Source: Bradyrhizobium sp. JYMT SZCCT0428 (GTDB taxonomy: Bacteria; Pseudomonadota; Alphaproteobacteria; Rhizobiales; Xanthobacteraceae). Taken from it: a stretch of 64,000 bases of DNA. Where the stretch lies: contig NZ_JAFCLS010000019.1 in assembly GCF_018131075.1 (NCBI RefSeq), forward strand, positions 83,017-147,016. The letters run 5' to 3'. A program made the translations under genes and the position numbers. The notes under the pieces were generated by a model, which saw nothing but the letters and a program-made list of their open reading frames with translations, did no database searches and was not told the DNA's origin. Positions within the stretch are counted from its first letter, which is position 1; each line of letters starts with the position of its first letter. This document shows, one piece after another, positions 53,084 to 62,313 of the stretch.

Positions 53084-54334
53084 TCAGGCGTAGTCTGCAA
53101 GGCGCAATCCCGTGAATTGCCAGCGGTGGTGCGGATAAAAGAAGTTGCGATAGGTGATACGGCTGTGTCCGGCCGGAGTTGCAAGCGAGGAGCCGCGCAG
53201 CACCAGCTGGTTGACCATGAACTTGCCGTTGTATTCGCCGAGCGCGCCTTCGATGGCGCGATAGCCGGGGTAGGGGGAGTAGGAACTGCGGGTCCACTGC
53301 CAGACGATGCCGAACGCATCATTCAACAGGCCGGCACGTGCCGCGACTTCCCATTCCATCTCGGTCGGCAGATGCTTTCCGCTCCAGCGCGCGAACGCAT
53401 CCGCCTCGTAATAACTGACATGGCTGACCGGAGCGGACGGATCGATCGACTGCAATCCGCCGAGCGTCATGATCTTCCATTCGCCGCCAACCTGGCGCCA
53501 ATGGCCGGGCGCCTGCCATTGCTCGTTGTTCACGGCGGCAAAACCGTCCATCAGCCACAGCGTCGCCGTTGCGTAGCCGCCGTCCTTCATGAAGGCGAGC
53601 CATTCGGCGTTGGTGACGAGGCTGCGGGCGAGTTTCACCGGTCCGACCAGCGCGCGGTGGGCGGGCTTCTCATTGTCGAAGTGAAAACTGTCGTCGGTAT
53701 GCCCGACGGTATGGATGCCTTCGTTGAGGGCGATCCATTCGTCACCGCCCTGTGTCGGGGCAGGGAAGCGCCACGCCGCATCATAGGCCGGCGGGATCGG
53801 GTTCTGGGCGAAGGCGTGCAGGATGTCGGTCAGCATCAATTCCTGATGCTGCTGCTCGTGGTTGAGGCCGACTTCGACCAGCGGCACCAGTCCGGTAAGG
53901 ACGTCCTCGCGCGCGGTCTGGAAGAATTTGACGACGGCGGCATCGACATGGCGCCGATAGGCGGTGACTTCATCGGCGCTCGGACGGGTCAGATGGCCGC
54001 GCTGGTGGCGGGCATGGCGGGGGCCGGCACTGACATAATAGGAGTTGAACAGGAAGGCGTAGTCGGGATGAAAAACCCGATAGCCCTCGCAATGCTCGCC
54101 GAGCAGGAATTGCTCGAAAAACCAGGTGGTATGAGCGCGGTGCCACTTTGCCGGGCTGGCGTCCGGCATTGACTGGATCAGCTGATCCTCGGGGGACAGG
54201 GGGGCGGCCCGGCGCTCGGTCTCGTCCCGGACTGCGAGATAGGCGTCGACCAGTCGCTGGGCGAGGGCGCCGGAATCGGAAAAGAGTGACGGGGTGGGGG
54301 TGGCTAACGCGGCCGCGGCTACTGATTTCGTCAC
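53084..54334 (-). CDS. egtB: Ergothioneine biosynthesis protein EgtB
   Basis: A 416-residue non-heme iron sulfoxide synthase joining hercynine to a thiol donor. An N-terminal DinB-like domain carries the iron ligands, with HRAHTTWFFEQFLL and the HEQQHQE motif (HxxxHxE). A C-terminal formylglycine-generating-enzyme-like domain has VSHVSYYEADAFARWSGKHLPTEMEWEVAAR. It is first in the egtB-egtD pair. The start is ATG 54334; the Ala-rich first 20 residues are probably disordered. Confidence 0.93.
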   Translation of the reverse strand: MTKSVAAAALATPTPSLFSDSGALAQRLVDAYLAVRDETERRAAPLSPEDQLIQSMPDASPAKWHRAHTTWFFEQFLLGEHCEGYRVFHPDYAFLFNSYYVSAGPRHARHQRGHLTRPSADEVTAYRRHVDAAVVKFFQTAREDVLTGLVPLVEVGLNHEQQHQELMLTDILHAFAQNPIPPAYDAAWRFPAPTQGGDEWIALNEGIHTVGHTDDSFHFDNEKPAHRALVGPVKLARSLVTNAEWLAFMKDGGYATATLWLMDGFAAVNNEQWQAPGHWRQVGGEWKIMTLGGLQSIDPSAPVSHVSYYEADAFARWSGKHLPTEMEWEVAARAGLLNDAFGIVWQWTRSSYSPYPGYRAIEGALGEYNGKFMVNQLVLRGSSLATPAGHSRITYRNFFYPHHRWQFTGLRLADYA

Positions 54335-54635
54335 TGGTGGCTCCGGTTCGGGAGAGAACGTTTCTCTGGCAGACAGGTTCCTGACGGACAGTCCGTCCTA
54401 GATAGGGGTTCCCATCCGGGAAAAAAGCCTCCCGGCGCCATGATATTGATGCCATCAGACTATGAGCCGCCCGGCCTTTTGGGCCCCGCGGCAAGGTTGC
54501 GCATGCCAGCTCCTCGCCATTTTACTTTGGATGCACAACGGTTTGGGCTACATATATGGGCAGGATCGGGTTGAATCGGACGAGCCGGCCCGCAAGGCTT
54601 AGCCGCAGGGGGCCGTGCCCCAAAAGGAAGCGAAT
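54335..54635. other. Divergent intergenic region between egtB and grxD
   Basis: It holds both promoters. The grxD side ends in the ribosome binding site AAGGAAG. No palindrome or riboswitch-like block stands out. Confidence 0.5.
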
Positions 54636-54974
54636 ATGAGCATCGAACAATTCATCGACAACGAAGTGAAGTCGAACGACGTCGTGCTGTTCATGAAGGG
54701 AACGCCGCAGTTTCCTCAGTGCGGTTTTTCGGGGCAGGTGGTCCAGATCCTCGATCACGTGGGCGTCGGCTACAAGGGCCTGAACGTTCTGGAGTCCGCC
54801 GACCTTCGCGACGGCATCAAGAGCTACTCCAACTGGCCGACCATTCCGCAGCTCTACGTCAAGGGCGAGTTCGTTGGCGGCTGCGACATCGTCCGCGAGA
54901 TGTTCCAGGCCGGTGAATTGCAGCAGCTGTTCGCCGACAAGGGCGTCGCCGTCAACACGGCGGCCTCAGCCTGA
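54636..54974 (+). CDS. grxD: Monothiol glutaredoxin (Grx4 type)
   Basis: A 112-residue protein with the CGFS active site (PQFPQCGFSGQVVQ), the Lys in FMKGTPQ and the glutathione-binding WPTIPQLYVKGEFVGGCDIVREM. It carries and transfers [2Fe-2S] clusters with glutathione, typically together with BolA. AAGGAAG before ATG 54636 fixes the start. Its stop codon overlaps the only plausible upstream start region of the macro-domain gene. Confidence 0.95.
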   Translation: MSIEQFIDNEVKSNDVVLFMKGTPQFPQCGFSGQVVQILDHVGVGYKGLNVLESADLRDGIKSYSNWPTIPQLYVKGEFVGGCDIVREMFQAGELQQLFADKGVAVNTAASA

Positions 54975-55036
54975 GTTCGACCGCGCGCCAGATCGGCAAG
55001 GCGCGGCTGGAAGTCATCGTTGCCGACATCACCAGC

Positions 55037-55522
55037 TTGCGCGTTGACGCCATCGTCAACGCCGCGAATTCGTCCCTGCTCGGCGGGGGCGGCGTCGATG
55101 GGGCGATCCACGATGCAGCCGGCCCCGAGCTGTTGGCCGAGTGTCGTACACTGAATGGATGCGCGACCGGCGACGCCAAGATCACCAAAGGATATCTGCT
55201 TCCCGCGCGGCATGTGATCCATGCCGTTGGGCCAATCTGGTACGGTGGCAGCCGTGGGGAGGAAGCGCATCTCGCCTCTTGCTATCGCCGCGCAATCGAA
55301 CTTTGCCGCGACGGCAGTCTGGAATCTGTCGCTTTCCCCGCGATTTCGACCGGCGCCTTCCGATTTCCTGCAGACCTCGCAGCTAAAATTGCGGTCACCA
55401 CGACGGTAACAGTACTGCCGTCGGCGCCCTCGCTGACCCGCGTCATATTCTGTTGCTTTTCCCGCGACAGCGGCCAATTGCATGAGGAGGCTGCAGAAGC
55501 CTTCGGTAGCCCTTGTGCCTGA
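55037..55522 (+). CDS. Macro-domain protein (O-acetyl-ADP-ribose deacetylase type)
   Basis: A protein of 161 residues if begun at the TTG at 55037. VDAIVNAANSSLLGGGGVDGAIHDAAGPELLAEC, GYLLPARHVIHAVGPIW, SVAFPAISTGAFRFP and RVIFCCFSRD are the macro-domain ADP-ribose-binding blocks. Homology continues upstream of the TTG (KARLEVIVADITS, the first strand), yet no ATG, GTG or TTG is in frame there; a CTG at 54971 overlapping the grxD stop (CTGA) is the only candidate. The true start is therefore uncertain and may be a rare CTG with translational coupling. It probably hydrolyses ADP-ribose esters. Confidence 0.85.
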   Translation: MRVDAIVNAANSSLLGGGGVDGAIHDAAGPELLAECRTLNGCATGDAKITKGYLLPARHVIHAVGPIWYGGSRGEEAHLASCYRRAIELCRDGSLESVAFPAISTGAFRFPADLAAKIAVTTTVTVLPSAPSLTRVIFCCFSRDSGQLHEEAAEAFGSPCA

Positions 55523-55570
55523 TGACACGCGGCCGCTACACTCCCCGGGCGAATTCCGGGGAGGGGTCCA

Positions 55571-56854
55571 ATGAATTCACGTCATATGCTGCGCGCGCTC
55601 GTTTGTGGCGCGCTGATGTTAGGCGTGCCGCCGCTCGCCCGCGCTCAAGGCACCTTCGACATGCCGGCGGGCGCACGTTTCAATGAAGCAAAACTCGCCA
55701 AGATCAGCGAGTTCTTCGCAAACGAGGTCGCAACCGGCAAGATCGCCGGCGCGAACGTCCTGATCCAGCAGCGCGGCAAGCCGGTCTATCACCAGACCTT
55801 CGGCGTGCAGGATGTGGTCTCCAAGACGCCGATCACGGACAAGACCATCTTCCGCCTGTCTTCGCTCACCAAGGCGATCACGTCAGTCGTGGCGATGCAA
55901 CTGATCCAGGACGGCAAGATCAAGCTCGATGACCCCGTCTCGAAATACATACCGTCCTTCGCAAACATGAAGGTCGGCGTGGAGAAAAAGGCCGACGACG
56001 GCAACAGGACGCTCGAACTGGTGGCGATGACCCGGCCGATTACCATTCTCGACCTGTTGCGCCACACCTCAGGCATCACCTATGGCTTCTATGGCGACAG
56101 TCTGGTGCGCAAGGCCTACAAGGAAGCCAGCATCTACGCGGGCGAATTCGACCTCGCCGAGTTCGCCGAACGGATCGCCAAGCTGCCGCTGCACAACCAG
56201 CCGGGTGCGCTCTGGCAATATGGCCATTCCACCGACATTCTGGCGCGGGTCATGGAGATCGTATCCGGAAAATCATTGCTCGAGATCGAGAAGGAAAAGC
56301 TGCTCGATCCACTCGGCATGACCGACACCGGCTTCTTCGTCACCGAACCGGAGAGGTTGCAACGGCTCGCTCAGCCGGTGCCGAACGACAGTGATTTCCG
56401 TGTCGGCCGCCAGTACCGGACCGAGGTTCGCCAGAAATGGGAATCCGCCAGCGGCGGCATGGTTTCGACCATGGCCGACTTTTCGCGCTTTGCGCAAATG
56501 CTGCTCAATGGCGGGACGTTCGAGGGCAAGACCTATCTCAGCCCGAAGACGTTTGAATTGATGGCGTCGGACCACACCGGCAAGAGCTCCGGCGTCGAGC
56601 GGGACTATTTCTATTTTCCCGGTGACGGCTTCGGCATGGGGCTTGGGCTTGCCGTGCGCACCGATCCCGGCAACGCCAAGCCTCCTCCGCCGGGATCGCT
56701 GGGCGAATTGAAATGGGACGGCGCCTCAGGTTGCTACATGGTGATCGACCGCAAGCAGGAAATGCTTTTCGTGCTGCTGGAACAGACCCCCACCGAACGG
56801 CAGCGCGTCCAGCGCACCCTCAAGCAGTTGGTTTATGAAGCGATGGAGAATTGA
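55571..56854 (+). CDS. Serine hydrolase (beta-lactamase/CubicO family), copy 1
   Basis: A 427-residue secreted protein with a signal peptide ending RAQG. The class C beta-lactamase fold has SxxK in FRLSSLTKAITSVV with the nucleophile Ser, YGHS in the YxN position (LWQYGHSTDILARVME), and the C-terminal strand WDGASGCYMVIDRKQ. It is likely an esterase or peptidase rather than a resistance enzyme. GGGGAGGGG precedes the ATG. The paralogous next gene starts 4 bases after its stop. Confidence 0.88.
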   Translation: MNSRHMLRALVCGALMLGVPPLARAQGTFDMPAGARFNEAKLAKISEFFANEVATGKIAGANVLIQQRGKPVYHQTFGVQDVVSKTPITDKTIFRLSSLTKAITSVVAMQLIQDGKIKLDDPVSKYIPSFANMKVGVEKKADDGNRTLELVAMTRPITILDLLRHTSGITYGFYGDSLVRKAYKEASIYAGEFDLAEFAERIAKLPLHNQPGALWQYGHSTDILARVMEIVSGKSLLEIEKEKLLDPLGMTDTGFFVTEPERLQRLAQPVPNDSDFRVGRQYRTEVRQKWESASGGMVSTMADFSRFAQMLLNGGTFEGKTYLSPKTFELMASDHTGKSSGVERDYFYFPGDGFGMGLGLAVRTDPGNAKPPPPGSLGELKWDGASGCYMVIDRKQEMLFVLLEQTPTERQRVQRTLKQLVYEAMEN

Positions 56855-56858
56855 GGGC

Positions 56859-58130
56859 GTGAGGCTCCGCGGTGCTTTCGTCGCGGCGCTGGCCGCATTC
56901 GTCGTCCTGGTCTCGGCGCATGTCGTGCGTGCCAGCGAGCCTGCGCCGCGCGAGGGAAGCTTTTCGCGCGAAGGCCTGACGCGCGTCGGCGACTATATCC
57001 GCAACGAAATCGCGACCGGCAAGATCCCCGGTGCGATCCTGCTGATCCAGCAGCACGGCAAGCCGGTCTATTTCGAGAGCTTCGGCGTCCGCGACGTCGA
57101 GACCAAACTGCCGATGAGCCCGGATACCATCTTCCGCCTCTACTCAATGTCGAAGCCGATCACCTCGGTGGCGGCGATGATGCTGGTCGAGGACGGAAAA
57201 TTAAAACTCGACGATCCCATTTCGAAATACATCCCGGCCTTTGCGGCGACAAAAGTCGGTGTCGAGAAGCGCGCCGACGACGGCACATTGACGCTGGTCG
57301 AGGAGCCGCTCGAACGGCCCATTACGATCACCGATTTGCTGCGCCATACCTCCGGCCTGCCTTACGGTTACATGGGAGGAGGTCTCGTACGCGCCCGCTA
57401 CGCCGAGGCCGGTCTCATGCGCCGCAACCTGACCAATGCCGAATTTGCCGAGCAAGCCGCAGAACTGCCTTTGGTCGAGCAGCCAGGCACGCGATGGGAC
57501 TACGGCTACTCCACCGACGTGCTCGGTCGCGTGATCGAGGTGGCGTCGGGAAAATCCCTGCTTGAGTTCGAAAAGGAGCGGTTGCTCGGCCCACTCGGGA
57601 TGAAAGAGACGGCGTTCATCGTCACCGATCCGGCCATGCGGCCACGCATTGCCGAGCCGATGCCGACCGATCGCGCGATCAGCCCGGTTACCAACGTTCG
57701 AGATCCGATGGAGCCGAGGAGGATGGAGTCCGGCGGCGGCGGCATGGTGGGTACCATCGGCGACTACGCGCGCTTCGCGCAGATGCTGCTGAACGGCGGC
57801 ACTTTCGAAGGCCGTCGCTATCTCAGGCCCGAGACGATCGCGCTCATGACGTCCGACCACATCGGCGCGGAAACCAAAATTGCGCGCGACTACGCCTACT
57901 ACCCCGGCGAAACGAGCGGCTTCGGGCTTGGCTTTGCAGTACGCACGTCGGTGCCGCCGAACACGTCGTGGCCGCTGGGCGAATACCGCTGGGACGGCGT
58001 CGCGGGCACGTTCTTCTTCATCGACCCCAAGGACGATATGTTCGCGATCTTCATGGTGCAGACGCCATCGCAGCGCGGACGGATTCAGCTTGCATTGAAG
58101 ACGTTGATCTATCAGGCCTTGGGAAGGTAA
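56859..58130 (+). CDS. Serine hydrolase (beta-lactamase/CubicO family), copy 2
   Basis: A 423-residue paralogue of the preceding protein. The signal peptide MRLRGAFVAALAAFVVLVSA ends VVRAS. SxxK is in FRLYSMSKPITSVAAM, YGYS in WDYGYSTDVLGRVIE, and the last strand is WDGVAGTFFFIDPKD. GTG 56859 was chosen because GGAG and TGAGGG precede it and it opens a clean signal peptide; ATG 56835, inside the upstream gene, is the alternative. The two genes form a tandem duplicated, co-transcribed pair. Confidence 0.86.
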   Translation: MRLRGAFVAALAAFVVLVSAHVVRASEPAPREGSFSREGLTRVGDYIRNEIATGKIPGAILLIQQHGKPVYFESFGVRDVETKLPMSPDTIFRLYSMSKPITSVAAMMLVEDGKLKLDDPISKYIPAFAATKVGVEKRADDGTLTLVEEPLERPITITDLLRHTSGLPYGYMGGGLVRARYAEAGLMRRNLTNAEFAEQAAELPLVEQPGTRWDYGYSTDVLGRVIEVASGKSLLEFEKERLLGPLGMKETAFIVTDPAMRPRIAEPMPTDRAISPVTNVRDPMEPRRMESGGGGMVGTIGDYARFAQMLLNGGTFEGRRYLRPETIALMTSDHIGAETKIARDYAYYPGETSGFGLGFAVRTSVPPNTSWPLGEYRWDGVAGTFFFIDPKDDMFAIFMVQTPSQRGRIQLALKTLIYQALGR

Positions 58131-58133
58131 GCG

Positions 58134-59204
58134 TCAAGCCCCGCGCACGATCTCGCGCACGAAACCGACCGTCTCCTCGATCATCGCGGCCGTCACATCG
58201 AGATGGGTGCAGGCACGGATCCTGCCGTCCATCATCGCGAGCAGCACGCCGCGCTTGCGCAGCGCCTCGATCATCTTGTCGCCCGGGACGCCGGCGCCGT
58301 CAGGCTTGAAGAACACGAGGTTGGTTTCCGGCTGCTGCACCTCGATGCCATTGATCTGCGACAACCCGCGCGCCAGCGCCCGCGCGTTGGCGTGATCGTC
58401 GGCGAGGCGATCGACGTGATGGTCGAGCGCGTAGACGCAGGCCGCTGCGCAAATGCCGGCCTGCCGCATCGAGCCGCCGAGCCGCTGCTTCCAGCGCCAG
58501 ACATTGTCGATGAAATCGCGCGAGCCGGCGATGGCACCGCCGACCGGCGCGCCGAGGCCCTTGGAGAAATCGATCCACGCCGAATCCCAACCCGCAGCCA
58601 TGTCGCGCGCGGAAATGCCTGACGCGACGCAGGCGTTCAAGAGCCGCGCGCCGTCCATATGGGTGACGAGCCCGTTGGCCTTGGCGATTTCGACGACTTC
58701 ATCCAGGGCTGCCTTCTTCCAGATCGTGCCGCCGCCGATATTGGCGGTCTGTTCGACGCTGACGACGGTTTGCGGCGGCTGGTAGCGCGAGCGCGGATGA
58801 AGCGCGGCACGAAACGTCTCCGGCGAGAATTGCCCGTCGTCGCCCGGCAGCGGGGTGATCTGGAAGCCGCCAAGGGCGGCATGCGCACCGCCTTCGCGGG
58901 CAATGATGTGCGCGCTGGCATGCGCCAGGATCTCGTCGCCCGGCCGGCACCAGGCCAATGTCGCCGCGACGTTGCACATGGTGCCCGACGGCATGAACAC
59001 GGCCGCTTCCTTGCCGAGCAGGTCGGCGACGCGTTCGCAGAGCAGATTGACGGTCGGATCGTCGCCGATCTGTTCGTCGCCGACTTCCGCCCGCGCCATG
59101 GCCTCGCGCATCGCCGGTGTGGGGCGGGTCTGGGTATCCGACAGCAGATTGATACGGACCGGCGCTGCCTTGGGATCGCGCGGAGGAGGGGTGTAATAGG
59201 TCAT
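58134..59204 (-). CDS. Threonine aldolase / beta-eliminating lyase family protein
   Basis: A 356-residue PLP-dependent enzyme of the low-specificity L-threonine aldolase type, which splits threonine or allo-threonine to glycine and acetaldehyde. Motifs: LLSDTQTRPTPAMREAMARAEVGDEQIGDDPTVN, FMPSGTMCNVAA, THMDGARLLNA (cofactor Asp) and WIDFSKGLGAPVGGAI with the PLP lysine. GAGAG precedes ATG 59204. It is convergent with the serine hydrolases (4 bases apart) and follows the FMN dehydrogenase gene by 44 bp on the same strand. Confidence 0.9.
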   Translation of the reverse strand: MTYYTPPPRDPKAAPVRINLLSDTQTRPTPAMREAMARAEVGDEQIGDDPTVNLLCERVADLLGKEAAVFMPSGTMCNVAATLAWCRPGDEILAHASAHIIAREGGAHAALGGFQITPLPGDDGQFSPETFRAALHPRSRYQPPQTVVSVEQTANIGGGTIWKKAALDEVVEIAKANGLVTHMDGARLLNACVASGISARDMAAGWDSAWIDFSKGLGAPVGGAIAGSRDFIDNVWRWKQRLGGSMRQAGICAAACVYALDHHVDRLADDHANARALARGLSQINGIEVQQPETNLVFFKPDGAGVPGDKMIEALRKRGVLLAMMDGRIRACTHLDVTAAMIEETVGFVREIVRGA

Positions 59205-59248
59205 TGGCTGGCTCTCGGTAGTTGCAAGACGGCGAGGAGAGGAGGGAA

Positions 59249-60394
59249 TTATCTGAAGCGCAGATTTTCGCGGGACAACTGGTCGATCGATCTGCACCCC
59301 ATCAGCTTCATGTCGCGTTCGATCTCGGTCCGCATCAGGCCGAGCGCGCGCTCAACGCCGGCCTGGCCGGCTGCGGCGAGAGGATAAAGATAGAAGCGGC
59401 CGACGCCAACCGCTTTGGCCCCCAGCGACAATGCTTTCAGGACATGGGTGCCACGCTGGATTCCGCCGTCCATGATGACGTCGATCCGGTCGCCGACGGC
59501 ATCGACGATTTCAGCCAGTTGATCGAACGCCGCCCGCGACCCGTCGAGCTGCCGGCCGCCATGGTTGGACAGGATGATGCCGGTGCAGCCGATCTCAACG
59601 GCGCGTTTGGCATCGGCCACCGACATGATGCCTTTCAGGCAGAATTGTCCGTTCCATAGTTTCACCATTTCGGCGACGTCGTCCCAGGTCATGGAAGGGT
59701 CGAGCATTTCGGTGAAGTAGCGCCCGATCGACATGGCGCCGCCGCTCATATCGACGTGCTCGTCGAGCTGAGGCAGTTTGAAGCCCTCATGGGTGAGATA
59801 GTTGATGCCCCACATCGGCCTGATCGCGAACTGGGCCATGCCGGCAAGCGTCAGGCGGAAGGGAATCGAGAATCCGGTACGCAGATCGCGTTCGCGGTTG
59901 CCGCCGGTGATGCTGTCCACCGTCAGCATCATGACGTTGACGCCGGCTTGCTTCGCGCGCTGCATCATGGCGCGGTTGAGGCCGCGGTCGCGGTGAAAAT
60001 AGAACTGATAGACCTGCGGCGTATCGTGCGCCTTGCGCAACTCCTCGAGGCTCACGGTGCCGAGCGAGGACACGCCGAACATCGTGCCGTATTTCGCAGC
60101 TGCTGCGGCCACCGCGCGCTCGCCGGTATGGTGGAACAGCCGTTGCAGCGCGGTCGGGGAGCAATAGACCGGCATCGCCAGTTTCTGGCCCATGACGGTC
60201 ACCGACATGTCGATGGCCTCCACGCCGCGCAGGACGTTGGGCACCAGGTCGCAGCGCTCGAAGCTCGCGCTGTTCTGGCGCAGCGTTGCCTCGTCGTCGG
60301 CGGCGCCGTCGATGTAATTGAAGATCGGGCCGGGCAGGCGCTGTTGCGCCAGCTTGCGGAAATCATGGAAGTTGTAGCAGTCGTTCAGGCGCAT
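59249..60394 (-). CDS. lldD: FMN-dependent L-lactate dehydrogenase / alpha-hydroxy-acid oxidase
   Basis: A 381-residue TIM-barrel flavoprotein. The N-terminal NFHDFRKLAQQRLPGPIFNYIDGAADDE is typical. YCSPTALQRLFHHTGERAVAAAAAK lines the FMN site, and the catalytic His/Arg signature ILSNHGGRQLDGSRAAFDQL is intact. It oxidises L-lactate or a related 2-hydroxy acid; the exact substrate cannot be read from the sequence. It is probably co-transcribed with the threonine-aldolase-type gene and separated from rpsD by a strong terminator. Confidence 0.9.
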   Translation of the reverse strand: MRLNDCYNFHDFRKLAQQRLPGPIFNYIDGAADDEATLRQNSASFERCDLVPNVLRGVEAIDMSVTVMGQKLAMPVYCSPTALQRLFHHTGERAVAAAAAKYGTMFGVSSLGTVSLEELRKAHDTPQVYQFYFHRDRGLNRAMMQRAKQAGVNVMMLTVDSITGGNRERDLRTGFSIPFRLTLAGMAQFAIRPMWGINYLTHEGFKLPQLDEHVDMSGGAMSIGRYFTEMLDPSMTWDDVAEMVKLWNGQFCLKGIMSVADAKRAVEIGCTGIILSNHGGRQLDGSRAAFDQLAEIVDAVGDRIDVIMDGGIQRGTHVLKALSLGAKAVGVGRFYLYPLAAAGQAGVERALGLMRTEIERDMKLMGCRSIDQLSRENLRFR

Positions 60395-60414
60395 GGGGTG
60401 CTCCCGCCGGGGGC

Positions 60415-60447
60415 AGAAAAAAGGCCCCGGTTTTCCCGGGGCCTTTA
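60415..60447 (-). terminator. Rho-independent terminator of rpsD
   Basis: On the minus strand AAGGCCCCGGG, a short loop and CCGGGGCCTT are followed by TTTTTT (complement of 60417-60422). It lies 22 bases past the rpsD stop and before the lldD start. Confidence 0.85.
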
Positions 60448-60469
60448 ATAGCTCGAAAATGCGTTCCGA

Positions 60470-61087
60470 TCAGCGCGAATAGAATTCGACGATCAGATGC
60501 GGCTCCATCTGCACCGCGAACGGCACGTCCGACAGCGCCGGGATGCGGGTGAACTTCGCCGTCATCTTGGAGTGATCGGCCTCGATGAAGTCGGGCACGT
60601 CGCGCTCGCCGAGCTGGACGGCTTCCAGCACCGGGGTGAGCTGCCTGGAGGATTCCTTGATCTCGACGACGTCGCCGGGCTTGACCTTGTAGCTCGAAAT
60701 ATTGACGCGGCGGCCGTTCACCTTGATGTGGCCGTGGTTGATGAACTGGCGCGCGGCGAACATGGTGGCGACGAACTTGGCGCGATACACCACGGTGTCG
60801 AGGCGGCGCTCGAGGAGGCCGATCAGGTTTTCACCTGTGTCGCCCTTCATCCGGCCGGCTTCGACATAGATGCCGTGGAACTGGCGCTCGGAAATGTTGG
60901 CGTAATAGCCCTTGAGCTTCTGCTTGGCGCGGAGCTGCACGCCGAAGTCGGACAGCTTGCCCTTGCGGCGCTGGCCGTGCTGGCCGGGGCCGTATTCACG
61001 GCGGTTCACGGGGCTCTTGGGGCGGCCCCAGATGTTCTGGCCCATACGGCGATCGATCTTGTATTTCGCCTCACTGCGCTTAGTCAT
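60470..61087 (-). CDS. rpsD: 30S ribosomal protein S4
   Basis: A 205-residue primary 16S rRNA-binding protein. MTKRSEAKYKIDRRMGQNIWGRPKSPVNRREYGPGQHGQRRKGK is the N-terminal alphaproteobacterial form without zinc cysteines. The S4 domain is LERRLDTVVYRAKFVATMFAARQFINHGHIKVNGRRVNI. It is monocistronic with its own terminator. About 100 bp upstream lies a copy of the GGAGAACCACGGG motif and a GC-rich hairpin (around 61203-61232). Confidence 0.98.
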   Translation of the reverse strand: MTKRSEAKYKIDRRMGQNIWGRPKSPVNRREYGPGQHGQRRKGKLSDFGVQLRAKQKLKGYYANISERQFHGIYVEAGRMKGDTGENLIGLLERRLDTVVYRAKFVATMFAARQFINHGHIKVNGRRVNISSYKVKPGDVVEIKESSRQLTPVLEAVQLGERDVPDFIEADHSKMTAKFTRIPALSDVPFAVQMEPHLIVEFYSR

Positions 61088-61306
61088 CGCGTCCTCTTGA
61101 TAAGTTTGAGTTTTGAGGAGACGCGCCCTCCTGTGCGCCGGGAACTTCCCGGTGCCGACAGGTCCGCCTCAAAAGCTTCAAGGAGAACCACGGGTCGCGA
61201 AACGCAACGCGGGCCGAAAACGGCCCGCGAGCAAGCGGGTTATTAGGGAGAAAGCGCCGTTCTGTCAATGACAAGGGGCCGTTCCGGAACGACGGCCGGG
61301 TGCCCC

Positions 61307-62086
61307 TCAGGTCGCCACCGCCCGGACCACTTTTGGCTCGGTTTGCTGCCGATTCGAGCGCAATTCGCCTGCGATTTCGGTGTTCAGCACCTGTTCCAGC
61401 CGATTCAGCACCTTGGCCATCAGGGCGGCATCGGTGATCCGGTGGTCCCAGCGCAGCACGACTTCGATCGTCTGGTCCGGTTTCTCGACCCCGTAGCTCA
61501 GGACGAACGGGCCCGGGCTCAGGGCGTGGAGCTGGCCGGCGCCATAGGCGGCCACCGACGTGACCCCGAAACTGCCGAAATAATTGGCGCGCTGGCGGCC
61601 GAAATTGAGTCCGATCGCCCAGAACAGCCGGCGCAGCGGCAGCGGCAGCCGCGTCGTGCGCAGGATTTTCCGGAACGCCGGCACCTGTTCGATCGGAGCC
61701 TCCTTGGCATGCCGGATCATCGAATCGACGTCCGCGAGCGACATTTCATCGGGTGCGGTGACCTTTTGCGGCAGCACGCAATCCTGGCCGTCTTCGACGC
61801 GCGCGATCGCCACCATCGCGACGCTGCGCGGCAGTTCGTAGAACGCAGGCGTTGGCCATTTGACGTACAGCGTGCGCAGCACCGGCTGTTCCTTGGCGAC
61901 CAGCGCGAAGGCCTTGACGAAGATCGCCGCCCAGCCGGGCTTTGCTGCGGCCTGCGCACGCGCTTCCGACAGGCCGCGGATATTGAGCGGCCGCGCCAGC
62001 GAGACAAACGGCACGCGGTTCGACGCATGCATGAGGTCAGCGATGAGACGGCGCGGCAATGTTATTTTTCGAACCGTTCCGCGCAT
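61307..62086 (-). CDS. E2-like 2-oxo acid dehydrogenase acyltransferase domain protein
   Basis: A 259-residue protein matching only the catalytic domain of 2-oxo acid dehydrogenase E2 subunits; there is no lipoyl or E1/E3-binding domain. The C-terminal VLRWDHRITDAALMAKVLNRLE retains the catalytic DHR of the DHRxxDG motif, with Ala for the usual Gly. It resembles stand-alone chloramphenicol-acetyltransferase-fold proteins of unknown acyl acceptor. GAGCGGAG before the ATG of MRGTVRK decides the start. Confidence 0.82.
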   Translation of the reverse strand: MRGTVRKITLPRRLIADLMHASNRVPFVSLARPLNIRGLSEARAQAAAKPGWAAIFVKAFALVAKEQPVLRTLYVKWPTPAFYELPRSVAMVAIARVEDGQDCVLPQKVTAPDEMSLADVDSMIRHAKEAPIEQVPAFRKILRTTRLPLPLRRLFWAIGLNFGRQRANYFGSFGVTSVAAYGAGQLHALSPGPFVLSYGVEKPDQTIEVVLRWDHRITDAALMAKVLNRLEQVLNTEIAGELRSNRQQTEPKVVRAVAT

Positions 62087-62313
62087 GGCTCCGCTCAAGT
62101 TCCCGCAATCAACAAATCAGAAAACCGGCGGGCCCGACGACCCGCCAATCCCTTGATGTAGCACGAACCGGCCGGTTTGACGCCAGAGCCTTTCCGTTTC
62201 GATTGCATCGAAACGGGGCTCCAGGTCCTTATTTTGACGCGCTTTCTTGACGCGAACCGGGTCCACCCACGGATCAAGTCCGAGGGCATGCTTCGCTGGA
62301 AAACGCTACAGCC

